Source of the DNA: Arundinibacter roseus
GTDB taxonomy: Bacteria > Bacteroidota > Bacteroidia > Cytophagales > Spirosomataceae
Assembly: GCF_004348825.1 (NCBI RefSeq)
Contig: NZ_SMJU01000002.1
Location: 434,001 to 498,000, forward strand
Direction: 5' to 3'
DNA length: 64,000 nucleotides
Shown piece after piece: positions 54,553 to 63,366 of the stretch. Position 1 is the first letter of the stretch. Every line of letters begins with the position of its first letter. The position numbers and the translations under genes were made by a program. The notes beneath the pieces were generated by a model. That model saw only the letters and a program-made list of their open reading frames with translations. It was not told the DNA's origin and ran no database searches.

Positions 54553-56319
54553 ATGCTTACAATTGATGAACTTAATTTAAAACTCTTATCGGAGTTAAGG
54601 ACTATTGCGGAAAAATTTGCCATAAAAGATTTCAGCAAGCTTCCCAAAAAAGACCTTATTTACAAAATTCTCAACCAACAGGCAATCATGCCTTCCGAAG
54701 AAACTTCTGATACGACGAAAGATACTCCAAAGAAAAAAAGAGCTCGCCGTCCGGCAGTTCAACCCAACGAAATTGAATTTCATACGCTTTCAGACACTGC
54801 CATAGAAAGCCCGGCAAGATCGGAAGAGGTGAAATCAGAACCTGAGCCCATAGCGAAGGAGGTAGATATGTCCAAAAAAAGTCGTCCGCCGCGTCGCCCG
54901 ATAGGAAGAGTAGATAAAGCGCCAAGCGAACGGGATACTTCGGCAGAAGTAGGGGAAGATTTGGATCTTTCGGAAGATTTGGGAACGGTATCGCCCTCCA
55001 CCGATTCGGATGAACAAAAGCCTGAGCCCGTGGCAGTGGTAGAAAATAAAGAAGAGCAACCCGTCAGGGAGCCCGAAAACAAACCGGAAAGGCATCCGGT
55101 AGCTCGTCAAAATGAGCAAGAACGGCCCACTCAGCCACAACCTCCCCGGGAAGATCATACCAATAAAATCAAGCGTAATTATAATAATTATGTCCGTGAG
55201 TTTGATGGTCTTATCATCAATGAAGGGGTGCTTGAAATTATGCAGGATGGTGGCTATGGCTTTTTGAGATCGGCAGACTATAATTATCTTGCCAGCCCGG
55301 ATGATATATATGTATCTCCATCTCAGATAAAGTTGTTTGGACTGAAAACCGGAGATACTGTCAAAGGTCAGATTCGCCCACCCAAAGAAGGTGAGAAGTA
55401 TTTTGCCCTCCTGAGGGTAGAAACCGTAAATGGAAAAACTACCGAACAAATTCGTGACCGTATTCCGTTTGAATATCTGACACCCCTTTTCCCTGAGGAA
55501 CGGCTGAACCTCAGCACCCGCCCCGATCAGTTCTCTACCCGTATTCTCGATCTTTTTGCACCCATCGGAAAAGGGCAGCGCGGGATGATTGTGGCACAGC
55601 CCAAAACCGGTAAAACGGTTCTGCTTCAGGAAATAGCCAATGCCATTACACGCAACCATCCCGAGGTATTTCTGATCATTCTCCTGATTGACGAACGTCC
55701 AGAAGAAGTAACCGATATGCAGCGAAATGTACGTGCTGAGGTGATCTCGTCGACCTTTGATGAACAAGCCGATCGTCACGTAAAAGTGGCAAGCATCGTG
55801 CTGGAAAAAGCAAAACGTATGGTGGAGTGCGGACACGATGTCGTCATTCTTCTCGATTCTATCACGCGCCTTGCCCGAGCCTATAATACAGTGGTTCCGT
55901 CCTCTGGAAAAATCCTCTCAGGCGGTGTTGATGCAAACGCCCTGCACAAACCCAAGCGTTTCTTTGGTGCTGCGCGAAATGTAGAGAAAGGAGGTTCGCT
56001 TACCATCATCGCCACCGCACTGATCGACACAGGATCAAAAATGGATGAGGTGATTTTTGAAGAATTTAAAGGAACCGGTAATATGGAGTTACAGCTTGAT
56101 CGTAAGCTGTCCAACAAACGAATGTTCCCTGCAATTGACGTTATGGCTTCAGGTACACGTCGGGAAGATTTGTTACTTGATAAAGAAACGCTCAAAAAAG
56201 TCTGGATTTTACGGAAACATATGTCAGATATGAATCCAATGGAATCTATGGACTTTTTACTGGAAAATATGAAAGGTACTCGTAATAATGAAGAGTTTCT
56301 GATTTCGATGAACCGATAA
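54553..56319 (+). CDS. rho: Transcription termination factor Rho, large insertion
   Basis: A hexameric RNA-dependent ATPase that ends transcription. Residues 1-45 form the Rho N-terminal helical domain ([19 protein letters not shown]). A low-complexity, charged insertion covers about 46-212 (proline, glutamate, arginine-rich). The RNA-binding cold-shock-like domain is at about 216-295 ([16 protein letters not shown]), the ATPase at 300-588: Walker A QPKTGKT at 349-355, Walker B and [14 protein letters not shown], and the Q/R-loop [20 protein letters not shown] region. Bacteroidota Rho commonly carries such an insert. The gene ends at a hairpin terminator. Confidence 0.96.
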   Translation: MLTIDELNLKLLSELRTIAEKFAIKDFSKLPKKDLIYKILNQQAIMPSEETSDTTKDTPKKKRARRPAVQPNEIEFHTLSDTAIESPARSEEVKSEPEPIAKEVDMSKKSRPPRRPIGRVDKAPSERDTSAEVGEDLDLSEDLGTVSPSTDSDEQKPEPVAVVENKEEQPVREPENKPERHPVARQNEQERPTQPQPPREDHTNKIKRNYNNYVREFDGLIINEGVLEIMQDGGYGFLRSADYNYLASPDDIYVSPSQIKLFGLKTGDTVKGQIRPPKEGEKYFALLRVETVNGKTTEQIRDRIPFEYLTPLFPEERLNLSTRPDQFSTRILDLFAPIGKGQRGMIVAQPKTGKTVLLQEIANAITRNHPEVFLIILLIDERPEEVTDMQRNVRAEVISSTFDEQADRHVKVASIVLEKAKRMVECGHDVVILLDSITRLARAYNTVVPSSGKILSGGVDANALHKPKRFFGAARNVEKGGSLTIIATALIDTGSKMDEVIFEEFKGTGNMELQLDRKLSNKRMFPAIDVMASGTRREDLLLDKETLKKVWILRKHMSDMNPMESMDFLLENMKGTRNNEEFLISMNR

Positions 56320-56336
56320 AATTTAGGTAGCTGTTG

Positions 56337-56370
56337 AGGCCTGCTTCAAAATTTGAAGCAGGCCTTTTTT
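56337..56370 (+). terminator. Intrinsic terminator after rho
   Basis: A 13-bp stem, GGCCTGCTTCAAA and TTTGAAGCAGGCC, has a very short loop and is followed by six T, 20 bases past the rho stop. Confidence 0.88.
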
Positions 56371-56469
56371 GTGTGCAATTTTTTACAAAATTTATTCAAA
56401 ATATTGTAAATGCGTGACATTTAGGCTGTTTATTGGTCTAAACATAGTTTTACTCAAACCCTCAAAACT

Positions 56470-57345
56470 ATGTCAACCTATAAAATTCCCTGGTGGATTG
56501 CGCTTTTTGCATGGATCGGTCTGTCGACCTATTGGCACGTTTGCAAAATAAAAGAGCTTTGTGAAGCTCCGCTAATTTCAAAAGAAGTTCAGAGACCATC
56601 CCTACACATAGAAGATGGAAACGCTCTTTCACTTCATTCGGCAGGAACTATCGATTTTGCCAAAGCTTACTTTGAAGCAAATGTCAAACAGGTTCAGCCC
56701 GAACTGGATTCTTTGGTTCGTTATTTACGGGTTCATCCCCAAAAGCGATTATCTATTGTTGGGGCTTATGCAGCCCTTGAATCCAATCCTACGTCATATC
56801 CTGATTTGGGAATAGCCCGCGCAGAATACATCAAGCAACTATTTGTTAAACAAGGACTTCCTGATTCTATTTTCACAACGAGCAGTCGATTGATCGGCAA
56901 TGCAGAAATCCGGGAGGATTCTTTGTTAAGCGGCGTTTCGTTTGGCTTTACCGAAGTCGTCCCTCAAACAGAAGATGCACTTGCGAGGGCGGAAGTTTTT
57001 GAAAGCGTATTTAAACCGCTTGACCTGTATTTTCCCTCAGGCAGCTCGGATTTTATTCGTACGGACGAAAATGCTGAGTTTATAAAGGAGGCCAAACGCT
57101 TTCTTTCCGAAAATCCTGATAAAAAATTGATGCTTACCGGCCATACCGATAGTGATGGTGACGAAGCCCGCAATGTGGTACTGTCAGAAAAAAGAGCCAA
57201 TCAGGTGAAGAAAGATTTGGTAAAGGCAGGTTTGTCGGTATCTCAGCTCATGGTTGTGGCCAAAGGAGAAACTGAGCCCAAGGCTTCTAATGATACTCCG
57301 GAAGGCAAGCGTGCCAACCGTCGCGTGAGCATTGTTGTTCAATAA
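56470..57345 (+). CDS. OmpA-family protein with two OmpA-like domains
   Basis: A 291-residue protein with one N-terminal membrane helix (about 8-22, no lipobox). Residues 55-160 look like a degenerate OmpA-type domain (DFAKAYFEANVKQVQPELDSLVRYLRVHP). Residues 185-291 form a clear OmpA domain: DLYFPSGSSDFIRTDENAEFIKEAKRFLSENP, the TGHTDSDGDEARNVVLSEKRAN motif and NRRVSIVV. The OmpA domain would bind peptidoglycan. It is followed at 57380 and 57940 by two paralogous membrane proteins, so an operon is likely. Confidence 0.85.
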   Translation: MSTYKIPWWIALFAWIGLSTYWHVCKIKELCEAPLISKEVQRPSLHIEDGNALSLHSAGTIDFAKAYFEANVKQVQPELDSLVRYLRVHPQKRLSIVGAYAALESNPTSYPDLGIARAEYIKQLFVKQGLPDSIFTTSSRLIGNAEIREDSLLSGVSFGFTEVVPQTEDALARAEVFESVFKPLDLYFPSGSSDFIRTDENAEFIKEAKRFLSENPDKKLMLTGHTDSDGDEARNVVLSEKRANQVKKDLVKAGLSVSQLMVVAKGETEPKASNDTPEGKRANRRVSIVVQ

Positions 57346-57379
57346 TTTCTTCTTCCAACTCCAAAACATTCCAAAATAT

Positions 57380-57901
57380 ATGTTTGAATTAAATCCTCTT
57401 GCACAACCTGATGCCTGGTGGCAGCATATATGTATGCTGTTGGGCGCTGGCATAATCGGCTACATTATCGGGTATCGAACCAGTAAGGATCAGGCAAAAA
57501 ATCTGGAAAATGAATTAAATTCAATTACTTCCGATTTGAATGATTGTCTCAAATCGGGAAGTTCTACATCTACTACCCATGATTCCAAAGAGTCGGCGTT
57601 AAGACTGACGGCAGAACCTGTGGTGGCAGATACAGAAAAGGTTCTGCCTGATGACCTGAAACTTGTAGAGGGAATAGGTCCGAAAATCGAAGAAATACTA
57701 AATGAAGAAGGTATCCTTACGTTCATGCAGTTGAGTCAGGCTAATCCTGAGGATATCGTGCAGATGCTCCGGAAAAGAGGCCCACGATTCCAAATGCATG
57801 ACCCGGCCACATGGCCCCGGCAAGCCGGGTTAGCCGCTGCCGGAAAATGGGATGACTTGAAAATCTGGCAGGCCGAGCTTAACAAAGGCCGTACTTCCTA
57901 A
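57380..57901 (+). CDS. Membrane-anchored helix-hairpin-helix protein, copy 1
   Basis: A 173-residue protein (start ATG 57380; an earlier open frame begins at 57332 inside the OmpA gene). One N-terminal membrane helix (about 17-33), a low-complexity linker, then at about 90-170 a C-terminal domain with a helix-hairpin-helix motif (DDLKLVEGIGPKIEEILNEEG) followed by the ending GPRFQMHDPATWPRQA. It resembles the extension of Bacteroidota L21 ribosomal proteins. It is a paralogue of the next gene. Confidence 0.78.
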   Translation: MFELNPLAQPDAWWQHICMLLGAGIIGYIIGYRTSKDQAKNLENELNSITSDLNDCLKSGSSTSTTHDSKESALRLTAEPVVADTEKVLPDDLKLVEGIGPKIEEILNEEGILTFMQLSQANPEDIVQMLRKRGPRFQMHDPATWPRQAGLAAAGKWDDLKIWQAELNKGRTS

Positions 57902-57939
57902 ATCACACGAATTTTTGTAGACTTTAACTGATTAAGCCA

Positions 57940-58455
57940 ATGATATTTTTACAACTGAATCCCCTGAGTGGACCCGTGGCCATTACGGAAATGGTTCTAT
58001 TACTTGCCGGTACTGCCCTAATTGGATGGCTTCTGGGGCGCTGGGTAATGGCTGCAAGGCTTGACGCTTTGCGGGAAAGTATAGAAGAACGAACAGGTGA
58101 ACTGGACTTTTGCCGATCGACTCATGCCACCAAAGTGAATACCTTTCAATCAGCAAGATTGAAAACAGCGCCGTCCATAAACTTTGCCCAAACAAATATT
58201 CAGCCCGATGATCTGAAAATGATTGAAGGTATTGGGACTGCAATTGAGGCACTTCTTAATGCCAATGGTTTTCAAACTTTTGCTGACCTTGCGGAAGCAA
58301 AACCGGAATATCTTGCCGGAATCCTGAAAAATGCAGGTTCGCGTTTCCAAATGCATGATCCCGGGACGTGGCCTACGCAGGCAGCACTGGCACGAGACCA
58401 AAACTGGGTGGCTTTGGAGGAAATGCAGAGAAATCTTAAAGCAGGTAGAATATGA
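57940..58455 (+). CDS. Membrane-anchored helix-hairpin-helix protein, copy 2
   Basis: A 171-residue paralogue of the preceding gene: N-terminal membrane helix (about 18-36), short linker, and a C-terminal domain with DDLKMIEGIGTAIEALLNANG and RFQMHDPGTWPTQA. The shared motifs in the same order show tandem duplication, though sequence between them has drifted. Nucleic-acid or ligand binding at the inner membrane is possible. It ends at a very strong palindrome shared with htpG. Confidence 0.78.
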   Translation: MIFLQLNPLSGPVAITEMVLLLAGTALIGWLLGRWVMAARLDALRESIEERTGELDFCRSTHATKVNTFQSARLKTAPSINFAQTNIQPDDLKMIEGIGTAIEALLNANGFQTFADLAEAKPEYLAGILKNAGSRFQMHDPGTWPTQAALARDQNWVALEEMQRNLKAGRI

Positions 58456-58460
58456 AATAG

Positions 58461-58513
58461 GTACACTAAAAAAGCGGTCAACCCAACTTGGGTTGACCGC
58501 TTTTTTAGTGTAC
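58461..58513. terminator. Perfect 26-bp-arm palindrome, bidirectional terminator
   Basis: The 53-base sequence from 58461 to 58513 is a perfect inverted repeat with a single central base; arms are 26 bases including A7 and T7-type tracts. It lies five bases after the plus-strand copy-2 stop and 19 bases before the minus-strand htpG stop, so it terminates both genes. Confidence 0.85.
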
Positions 58514-58532
58514 TTAATCGAAAATAAGGTAC

Positions 58533-60362
58533 TTAAAGCGTACTTACAGTTCGTTGAATGAAAGTCGTAAGCGCTTGTCCGCTTAGCATACCTTGTGAAA
58601 GCAGCGCCAAATCATAAGCTTGCTTGGCAAGCGCCTTCTGCTGAGTTTCATCGGCTGTTTCCAAAATTTTGGCCGTGAGCGGATGATTGGCATTCACCGA
58701 CACGGTATACATCATGGGCATATCGCCAAACATCGAACGCTGTCCGGAAGTAGCCTGCATGTCGGTCATGCGGCGCATAAATTCCGGGAACGTAATCACT
58801 ACCGGAAGTTCATCGGCGGGCATCGCTTCTACTTGCACAGTAGCAGATTTCGACTCCATTAACCCTTCAAATAATCCCTTTGCTTTTTCCTGCTGATCGG
58901 TAGAAAGTACGCTTTCGAGTGCAAATTCCTTTTCAATCAGTTTGTCAACCGTATCTGCATCTACCCGCTTGATGTTTACCTTTTCCAGCTTTTGTTCCAG
59001 CGTATTTATAAAATGAGGATCAATGACCGTATCCAAATACAGTACATCATAACTACGCTTCCTGGCAGAGTTTATAAACGAATCCTGCTTTTTGCTGTCG
59101 TTGGTATAGAGCCATATCTGCGTACCATTTTTATCTGTCTGATTTTCTTTGATGGCTTCCTGATATTCAGCAAAAGTGAAATATTTACCTTCGGTGTTTT
59201 TCAGAAGACAGAAGTCTTTCGCTTTATCATAAAACTTATCGTCGCTGATTGTGCCATACTTCACAAAAAGTCCGATGTCATCAAATTTCTTTTCAAAACC
59301 TTCGCGGTCATTTTTGAAAATATCTGCAAGTTTGTCAGCTACTTTCCGGGTAATGTAGCCGTTGATTTTCTTCACATTGCCGTCTGCCTGCAAGTAGCTT
59401 CTAGAAACGTTCAAAGGAATATCCGGTGAGTCGATTACACCGTGCAGCAGTTGCAGAAAATCGGGCACAATGTCCTTCACTTCGTCCGTAATAAACACCT
59501 GCCGACTATACAGCTGAATTTTTTCCCGCTGCATCTGAAAATCATTCTTCAATTTTGGGAAATACAAAACCCCAGTCAGATTGAACGGATAATCTACATT
59601 GAGGTGAATCCAGAATAAAGGATCTTCGCTGTAAGGATGTAGTTCTTTATAGAAAGCCAGGTAATCCTCATCCTGCAAATCTGCCGGATTTTTGGTCCAT
59701 ATTGGCGTCGGATTGTTGATTACTTTATCTTCAAACTCAATTTCAATTGGCAGAAACTTGCCATATTTTTCAAGAATTTCCCGAATCCTGAATTCACTTA
59801 AAAATTCTTCTGAATCGGGTGCAATGTGAAGAACAACGTCCGAACCACGGTCAGAACGTTCTGCCGGACCCAGCTCAAATTCAGTAGACCCATCGCATTC
59901 CCAACGAACAGCTTCTGCGTCATCTTTATAAGAGCGGGTGATAATTTCCACTTTTTCGGCTACCATATAAGCCGAGTAAAAACCAAGGCCAAAATGACCG
60001 ATAATGCCTTTCTCGCTGCCAGCTTTATCTTTGTATTGCTCCACAAACTCAGCCGCGCCCGAAAATGCAATTTGATTAATATATTTCTTTATCTCGTCGG
60101 CCGTCATCCCAATTCCCCGGTCACTGACGGTGATCGTTTTGGCTTCTTTGTCCAGTTTTACAGTAACTTTCAGCTCGCCTAGTTCACCGTTATACTCTCC
60201 GTATGAACTTAGCTGTTTGATTTTTTGACTCGCGTCAACGGCATTTGACACCAATTCCCGAAGGAAAATTTCATGATCCGAATACAGAAATTTCTTAATA
60301 ATCGGAAAAATGTTTTCAGTGTGAATGCTGAGAGTTCCTTTCTCTTGTACCACAGATTCCAT
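58533..60362 (-). CDS. htpG: Molecular chaperone HtpG (Hsp90)
   Basis: The bacterial Hsp90 ATPase chaperone, 609 residues from ATG 60362 (an earlier ATG at 60377 adds five). N-terminal GHKL ATPase domain: HEIFLRELVSNAVDASQK, SDRGIGMTADEI and IGHFGLGFYSAYMVAEKV. The middle domain begins near WTKNP and includes NVSRSYLQ. The C-terminal dimerisation domain is at the end, with no MEEVD tail as expected in bacteria. It is transcribed alone. Confidence 0.96.
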   Translation of the reverse strand: MESVVQEKGTLSIHTENIFPIIKKFLYSDHEIFLRELVSNAVDASQKIKQLSSYGEYNGELGELKVTVKLDKEAKTITVSDRGIGMTADEIKKYINQIAFSGAAEFVEQYKDKAGSEKGIIGHFGLGFYSAYMVAEKVEIITRSYKDDAEAVRWECDGSTEFELGPAERSDRGSDVVLHIAPDSEEFLSEFRIREILEKYGKFLPIEIEFEDKVINNPTPIWTKNPADLQDEDYLAFYKELHPYSEDPLFWIHLNVDYPFNLTGVLYFPKLKNDFQMQREKIQLYSRQVFITDEVKDIVPDFLQLLHGVIDSPDIPLNVSRSYLQADGNVKKINGYITRKVADKLADIFKNDREGFEKKFDDIGLFVKYGTISDDKFYDKAKDFCLLKNTEGKYFTFAEYQEAIKENQTDKNGTQIWLYTNDSKKQDSFINSARKRSYDVLYLDTVIDPHFINTLEQKLEKVNIKRVDADTVDKLIEKEFALESVLSTDQQEKAKGLFEGLMESKSATVQVEAMPADELPVVITFPEFMRRMTDMQATSGQRSMFGDMPMMYTVSVNANHPLTAKILETADETQQKALAKQAYDLALLSQGMLSGQALTTFIQRTVSTL

Positions 60363-60553
60363 ACTTTTAATTGTCATTATGAATTTTGAAACAAATAATT
60401 TTTATCTGCAATACCTGTCTAAAATTTGCGTTCCAATACAAAAAAACGGCACTCCGCTGACAGATTGACAGGCAACCCGTACAATTCGCCAGTGGTTGAT
60501 AGGTAAGCCACTTTTTTTAGTAATATTGTAGCTACGATAACCTCTGCAAGAAA

Positions 60554-61102
60554 ATGAAATTAACCAAATCTCTGATTATTACTCTGATAGCTGGTTTTTG
60601 TCTGTCAGCCTGTGCGCCAAGTACAGTTCCTTTTACCAACTTTACGGTCTTTACTGAGCAGCTCCGCACCGACCTCGAAGGTGCCGGCATTCCGCTTTCA
60701 AAGGTGCAATTTTACAACGACAAGCCCGTAGCAATCAAGCGGCAGGGGATTAATGCCAACGATATAAATGTGGATGCGGAAGGGCAAATCAGCATTCAAA
60801 ATGGCAAAACCGTTCAAACGATTAATGTGCGGCCGTTTACACCCGGAGTAGTGATGAGCAATGGCGGGGGATCCATCAATGTATCGTTTGATGATACCCA
60901 AAAAGACCGTCAAGGCATGCGGTTTATTCTTCAGGGAAATCAATATGTGCTCGAAACCATTGATGCCAACAAGATGTCTTATAATGACAATACGTTTGAT
61001 CTTCAAAGTGGCGTAGGCGCCCGGTTGTTTGTAAGTAAAGATTTGCTAAACCAGGTGAATCGGCAAAACGAAACGCAGAAGGGGCGTAGGGTAGGACAAT
61101 AA
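60554..61102 (+). CDS. Hypothetical lipoprotein
   Basis: A 182-residue lipoprotein with a signal peptide and lipobox (LSACAPS, C20). No family is recognised. The mature part has mixed strand-like segments (GQISIQNGKTVQTINVRPFTPGVVM) and ends in a basic tail. It is monocistronic, ended by a hairpin. Many Bacteroidota carry such small unclassified lipoproteins. Confidence 0.75.
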   Translation: MKLTKSLIITLIAGFCLSACAPSTVPFTNFTVFTEQLRTDLEGAGIPLSKVQFYNDKPVAIKRQGINANDINVDAEGQISIQNGKTVQTINVRPFTPGVVMSNGGGSINVSFDDTQKDRQGMRFILQGNQYVLETIDANKMSYNDNTFDLQSGVGARLFVSKDLLNQVNRQNETQKGRRVGQ

Positions 61103-61119
61103 AGAAATAATTTTACGGT

Positions 61120-61156
61120 ATCCGGCTGAGATAGAAAATGTTCAGCCGGATTTTTT
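61120..61156 (+). terminator. Intrinsic terminator after hypothetical lipoprotein
   Basis: ATCCGGCTGA and TCAGCCGGAT arms with a 12-base loop are followed by six T. The last bases touch the stop codon of the convergent DUF1905 gene at 61155. Confidence 0.82.
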
Positions 61157-61667
61157 ATGCCTTATTTTTATAAAAACGGATCATTTCGCCGTAACCCATG
61201 TGTTGTGCAAGTGCTGTGACTGCCTGCGTAAGGCGTTTTACTTTGGTCTCGGTAGTTTTTGCGCTTTCAATCCATTTTGAAAAATAATTCTGATGCCCCG
61301 GGGGAAGGGAACGGAAATAAGCAAGTGCGCGCGGTTCGTCGTGCAGGCAATCGATCAAATCCTCCGACATGGGCAAAGGCGATGTGTCTACTTCCAGTTC
61401 CAGCGTAACAGTAGCATGTTCCTGTTTTTTAATTGCTCGCCGGATTTCGGCATTGGTTGGAAGTATGAACGATCCGTCTCCCATCGGAATAACGGCAAGC
61501 TGCCGAATTTGAAACGTATCAAGCAAACCTTTGACGCGAAAAGAGGTACGTATTCCGGGATTTAAGGTGTGTGCCTGTTCCGGCGAGATTTCAACGTATA
61601 TCCATCCGGTTTTTTCACCTTTATCACGAAATTTTTTCAGAACAGCCTGGAACCGTACCATATTCAA
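61155..61667 (-). CDS. DUF1905 / YdeI-OmdA-like protein
   Basis: A 170-residue protein of two parts. An N-terminal DUF1905 beta-barrel (about 1-95) contains GWIYVEISPEQ, FRVKGLLDTFQIRQLAVIPMGDGSFILPTNAEIRRA. A C-terminal helical region (about 96-170) of the YdeI/OmpD-associated type includes DLIDCLHDEPRALAYFRSLPPGHQNYFSKWIESAKTTETKVKR. These proteins have been linked to bacteriocin protection, but the biochemical role is unknown. Its start could be codon 1 or 3. Confidence 0.82.
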   Translation of the reverse strand: MNMVRFQAVLKKFRDKGEKTGWIYVEISPEQAHTLNPGIRTSFRVKGLLDTFQIRQLAVIPMGDGSFILPTNAEIRRAIKKQEHATVTLELEVDTSPLPMSEDLIDCLHDEPRALAYFRSLPPGHQNYFSKWIESAKTTETKVKRLTQAVTALAQHMGYGEMIRFYKNKA

Positions 61668-61688
61668 AAATGAATTGGAATTGAAGTT

Positions 61689-62639
61689 TTATACGCTCAA
61701 TCCATCCACAATTGCTTTAACAGCTGCTTCGGGAGTTGTGGGACGGAAGTTGAAGCGTTCCTCAAATTTACTGCTTTCAAATACATAATCGCGGTCATAC
61801 TGATAGCTCATTTCACGGAATTCCTTTAAAACAGGAATAAAAATCCCTAACATTCCCAGAAGCCATTGGGGAAGAACCCGCACCTGAGGAGCCATATCCA
61901 TTTGATTGGCAAACAATTGCACCCAATCTTTACCCGTAAGAGGCGTAGTGTCGGTGGGTAAATGCCACACCTGATTGTAGGCGTCGGGTGTGTTGCCCAA
62001 AATTGCGGTAGCCTTTGCGGCGTCGGGTGTAAATGTAAAATTGTGAAGCTTGTCGGCGCTGATAAACCAATCGGCTTTTTTGCCTTTCAGAAGATTTTTA
62101 TATACCATCTCTACCAATACACTGTTTTTGGGGCCAATGAAATCAGCTGAGCGGGCTATCAACACGTCCAAATCGGAATGCGCCATTTCGTGTAGCAGCA
62201 ATGTGGCAATTTCCTGCCGCACAGCTCCTTTTTTACTCACAGACCGCATCGGTGTTTCCTCAGTCATACGCCCCAGAAAATCAGGGTCGTACATATAAAT
62301 ATTATCAAAGAAAACCAGGCGCGCGTTGTGTTTTTTGCAGGAAGTAATCACACTTTTGATGAATGGCGGCCAAAGCTGTTGCCAGGATTTGGCGCTATAC
62401 TCAAAGCCAATAGTGACATACACAACGGCAGAACCGGAGACTGCCCGGTCTACCTGTTTGGGGTCCGAAAGTTTGGCAGGGAAAAGCTCGTCATCAGCGT
62501 TTACTTTTTTTGGAGTTCGGCCAACTAATCGGATATGATTGGTGTACTTGGGCAGTTCTTTGGCGAGTTCGAAGCCAATCGAACCCCCAGCGCCTAATAT
62601 CGTTTGCATCGTTGAGTAATTATCCGTAGTAGTGGCCAT
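61689..62639 (-). CDS. NAD(P)-binding SDR-like epimerase/reductase
   Basis: An atypical short-chain dehydrogenase/epimerase family protein, 316 residues. The Rossmann glycine motif is GAGGSIG (16-22), close to the N-terminus (the inner ATG at codon 11 may be the true start). Later parts show VFFDNIYMYDPD, LIARSADFIGP and a tail containing FRPTTPEAAVKAIVDGL, as in NAD-dependent epimerase-like proteins; the classic YxxxK pair is not obvious. Substrate unknown. It is 21 bases upstream of the DUF1905 gene on the same strand. Confidence 0.8.
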   Translation of the reverse strand: MATTTDNYSTMQTILGAGGSIGFELAKELPKYTNHIRLVGRTPKKVNADDELFPAKLSDPKQVDRAVSGSAVVYVTIGFEYSAKSWQQLWPPFIKSVITSCKKHNARLVFFDNIYMYDPDFLGRMTEETPMRSVSKKGAVRQEIATLLLHEMAHSDLDVLIARSADFIGPKNSVLVEMVYKNLLKGKKADWFISADKLHNFTFTPDAAKATAILGNTPDAYNQVWHLPTDTTPLTGKDWVQLFANQMDMAPQVRVLPQWLLGMLGIFIPVLKEFREMSYQYDRDYVFESSKFEERFNFRPTTPEAAVKAIVDGLSV

Positions 62640-62706
62640 AAATGTACATATTTATGTTTAATTATAATAAAAATGTAATCATTTCAGGGAATTCGTGTAC
62701 GAGAAG

Positions 62707-63204
62707 TTAGATCATTTTTTGTAAAATATAATCGTTCATGAAGAATCCCTCGCCAATTGGAATATCTTCTCTATCTACAACTGTAAATCCATTTTTCTTA
62801 TAAAAATCAATTGCTTTATTTTGTCTATTTACGTTGAGAATCAAGGAATTGCAATTATTTTGTATTGAAATTTCAGTTATTGAAGCGATGAGCTTTTGAC
62901 CGATGCCCTGTCCCTGAATATCTGGGAGAATGTAAATTTTGTGAATTTTTGTTTGAGGTAAATTCTTGTAAAATAATTCATAAGAGATAAAACCGAGGAG
63001 TTCTGAATCATTTTGTGCTACCAAAAATATATTGTTTTTTGTATCCACTTGTTCTTTAATTGAACCCAAAGAATACATCATTTCGAGCATAAAATACAGT
63101 TGTTTTTCGGACAAAATGGACCCAAAAGTAGCGGGCCATGTTCGGTAGGCTATGTCCCGAATGATCGGATAATCAGCAGGAGTAGCAGGGCGAATTGATA
63201 TCAT
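62707..63204 (-). CDS. GNAT N-acetyltransferase
   Basis: A 165-residue acetyltransferase fold: IRPATPADYPIIRDIAYRTW at the start, then HKIYILPDIQGQGIGQKLI with the acetyl-CoA loop QGQGIG (97-102), and NRQNKAIDFYKKNGFTVV near the end. The substrate is unknown. The DNA is visibly more AT-rich than the neighbours, which may hint at later arrival but is not proof. Confidence 0.88.
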   Translation of the reverse strand: MISIRPATPADYPIIRDIAYRTWPATFGSILSEKQLYFMLEMMYSLGSIKEQVDTKNNIFLVAQNDSELLGFISYELFYKNLPQTKIHKIYILPDIQGQGIGQKLIASITEISIQNNCNSLILNVNRQNKAIDFYKKNGFTVVDREDIPIGEGFFMNDYILQKMI

Positions 63205-63268
63205 AACAGTACTTGAAACCTCTTTTTGTTGATCATTAATTGGAACTGAAATCTACACAAATGAAAAT

Positions 63269-63311
63269 TGATTTTATAAAAAAAAGAACGTTCTGTTTTT
63301 ATAAAATCAAG
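63269..63311. terminator. Long imperfect palindrome, likely terminator
   Basis: Arms TTGATTTTATAAAAA and TTTTTATAAAATCAA enclose a central AGAACGTTCT palindrome, with one extra base and a mismatch between. On the minus strand a T8 tract follows the central part, 56 bases after the cytochrome stop. It may act as a terminator for that gene. Confidence 0.6.
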
Positions 63312-63366
63312 GGAGTTTCCCGGAAAATATAAAAACAAAACGTTCGGTAGCGTTGGATTTTTGATC

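Noticed and set aside
54835-55836. 333-residue open frame antisense to rho
   Set aside because: It lies entirely inside rho, shows no domain or signal pattern, and rho itself has full family motifs; it is a shadow frame.
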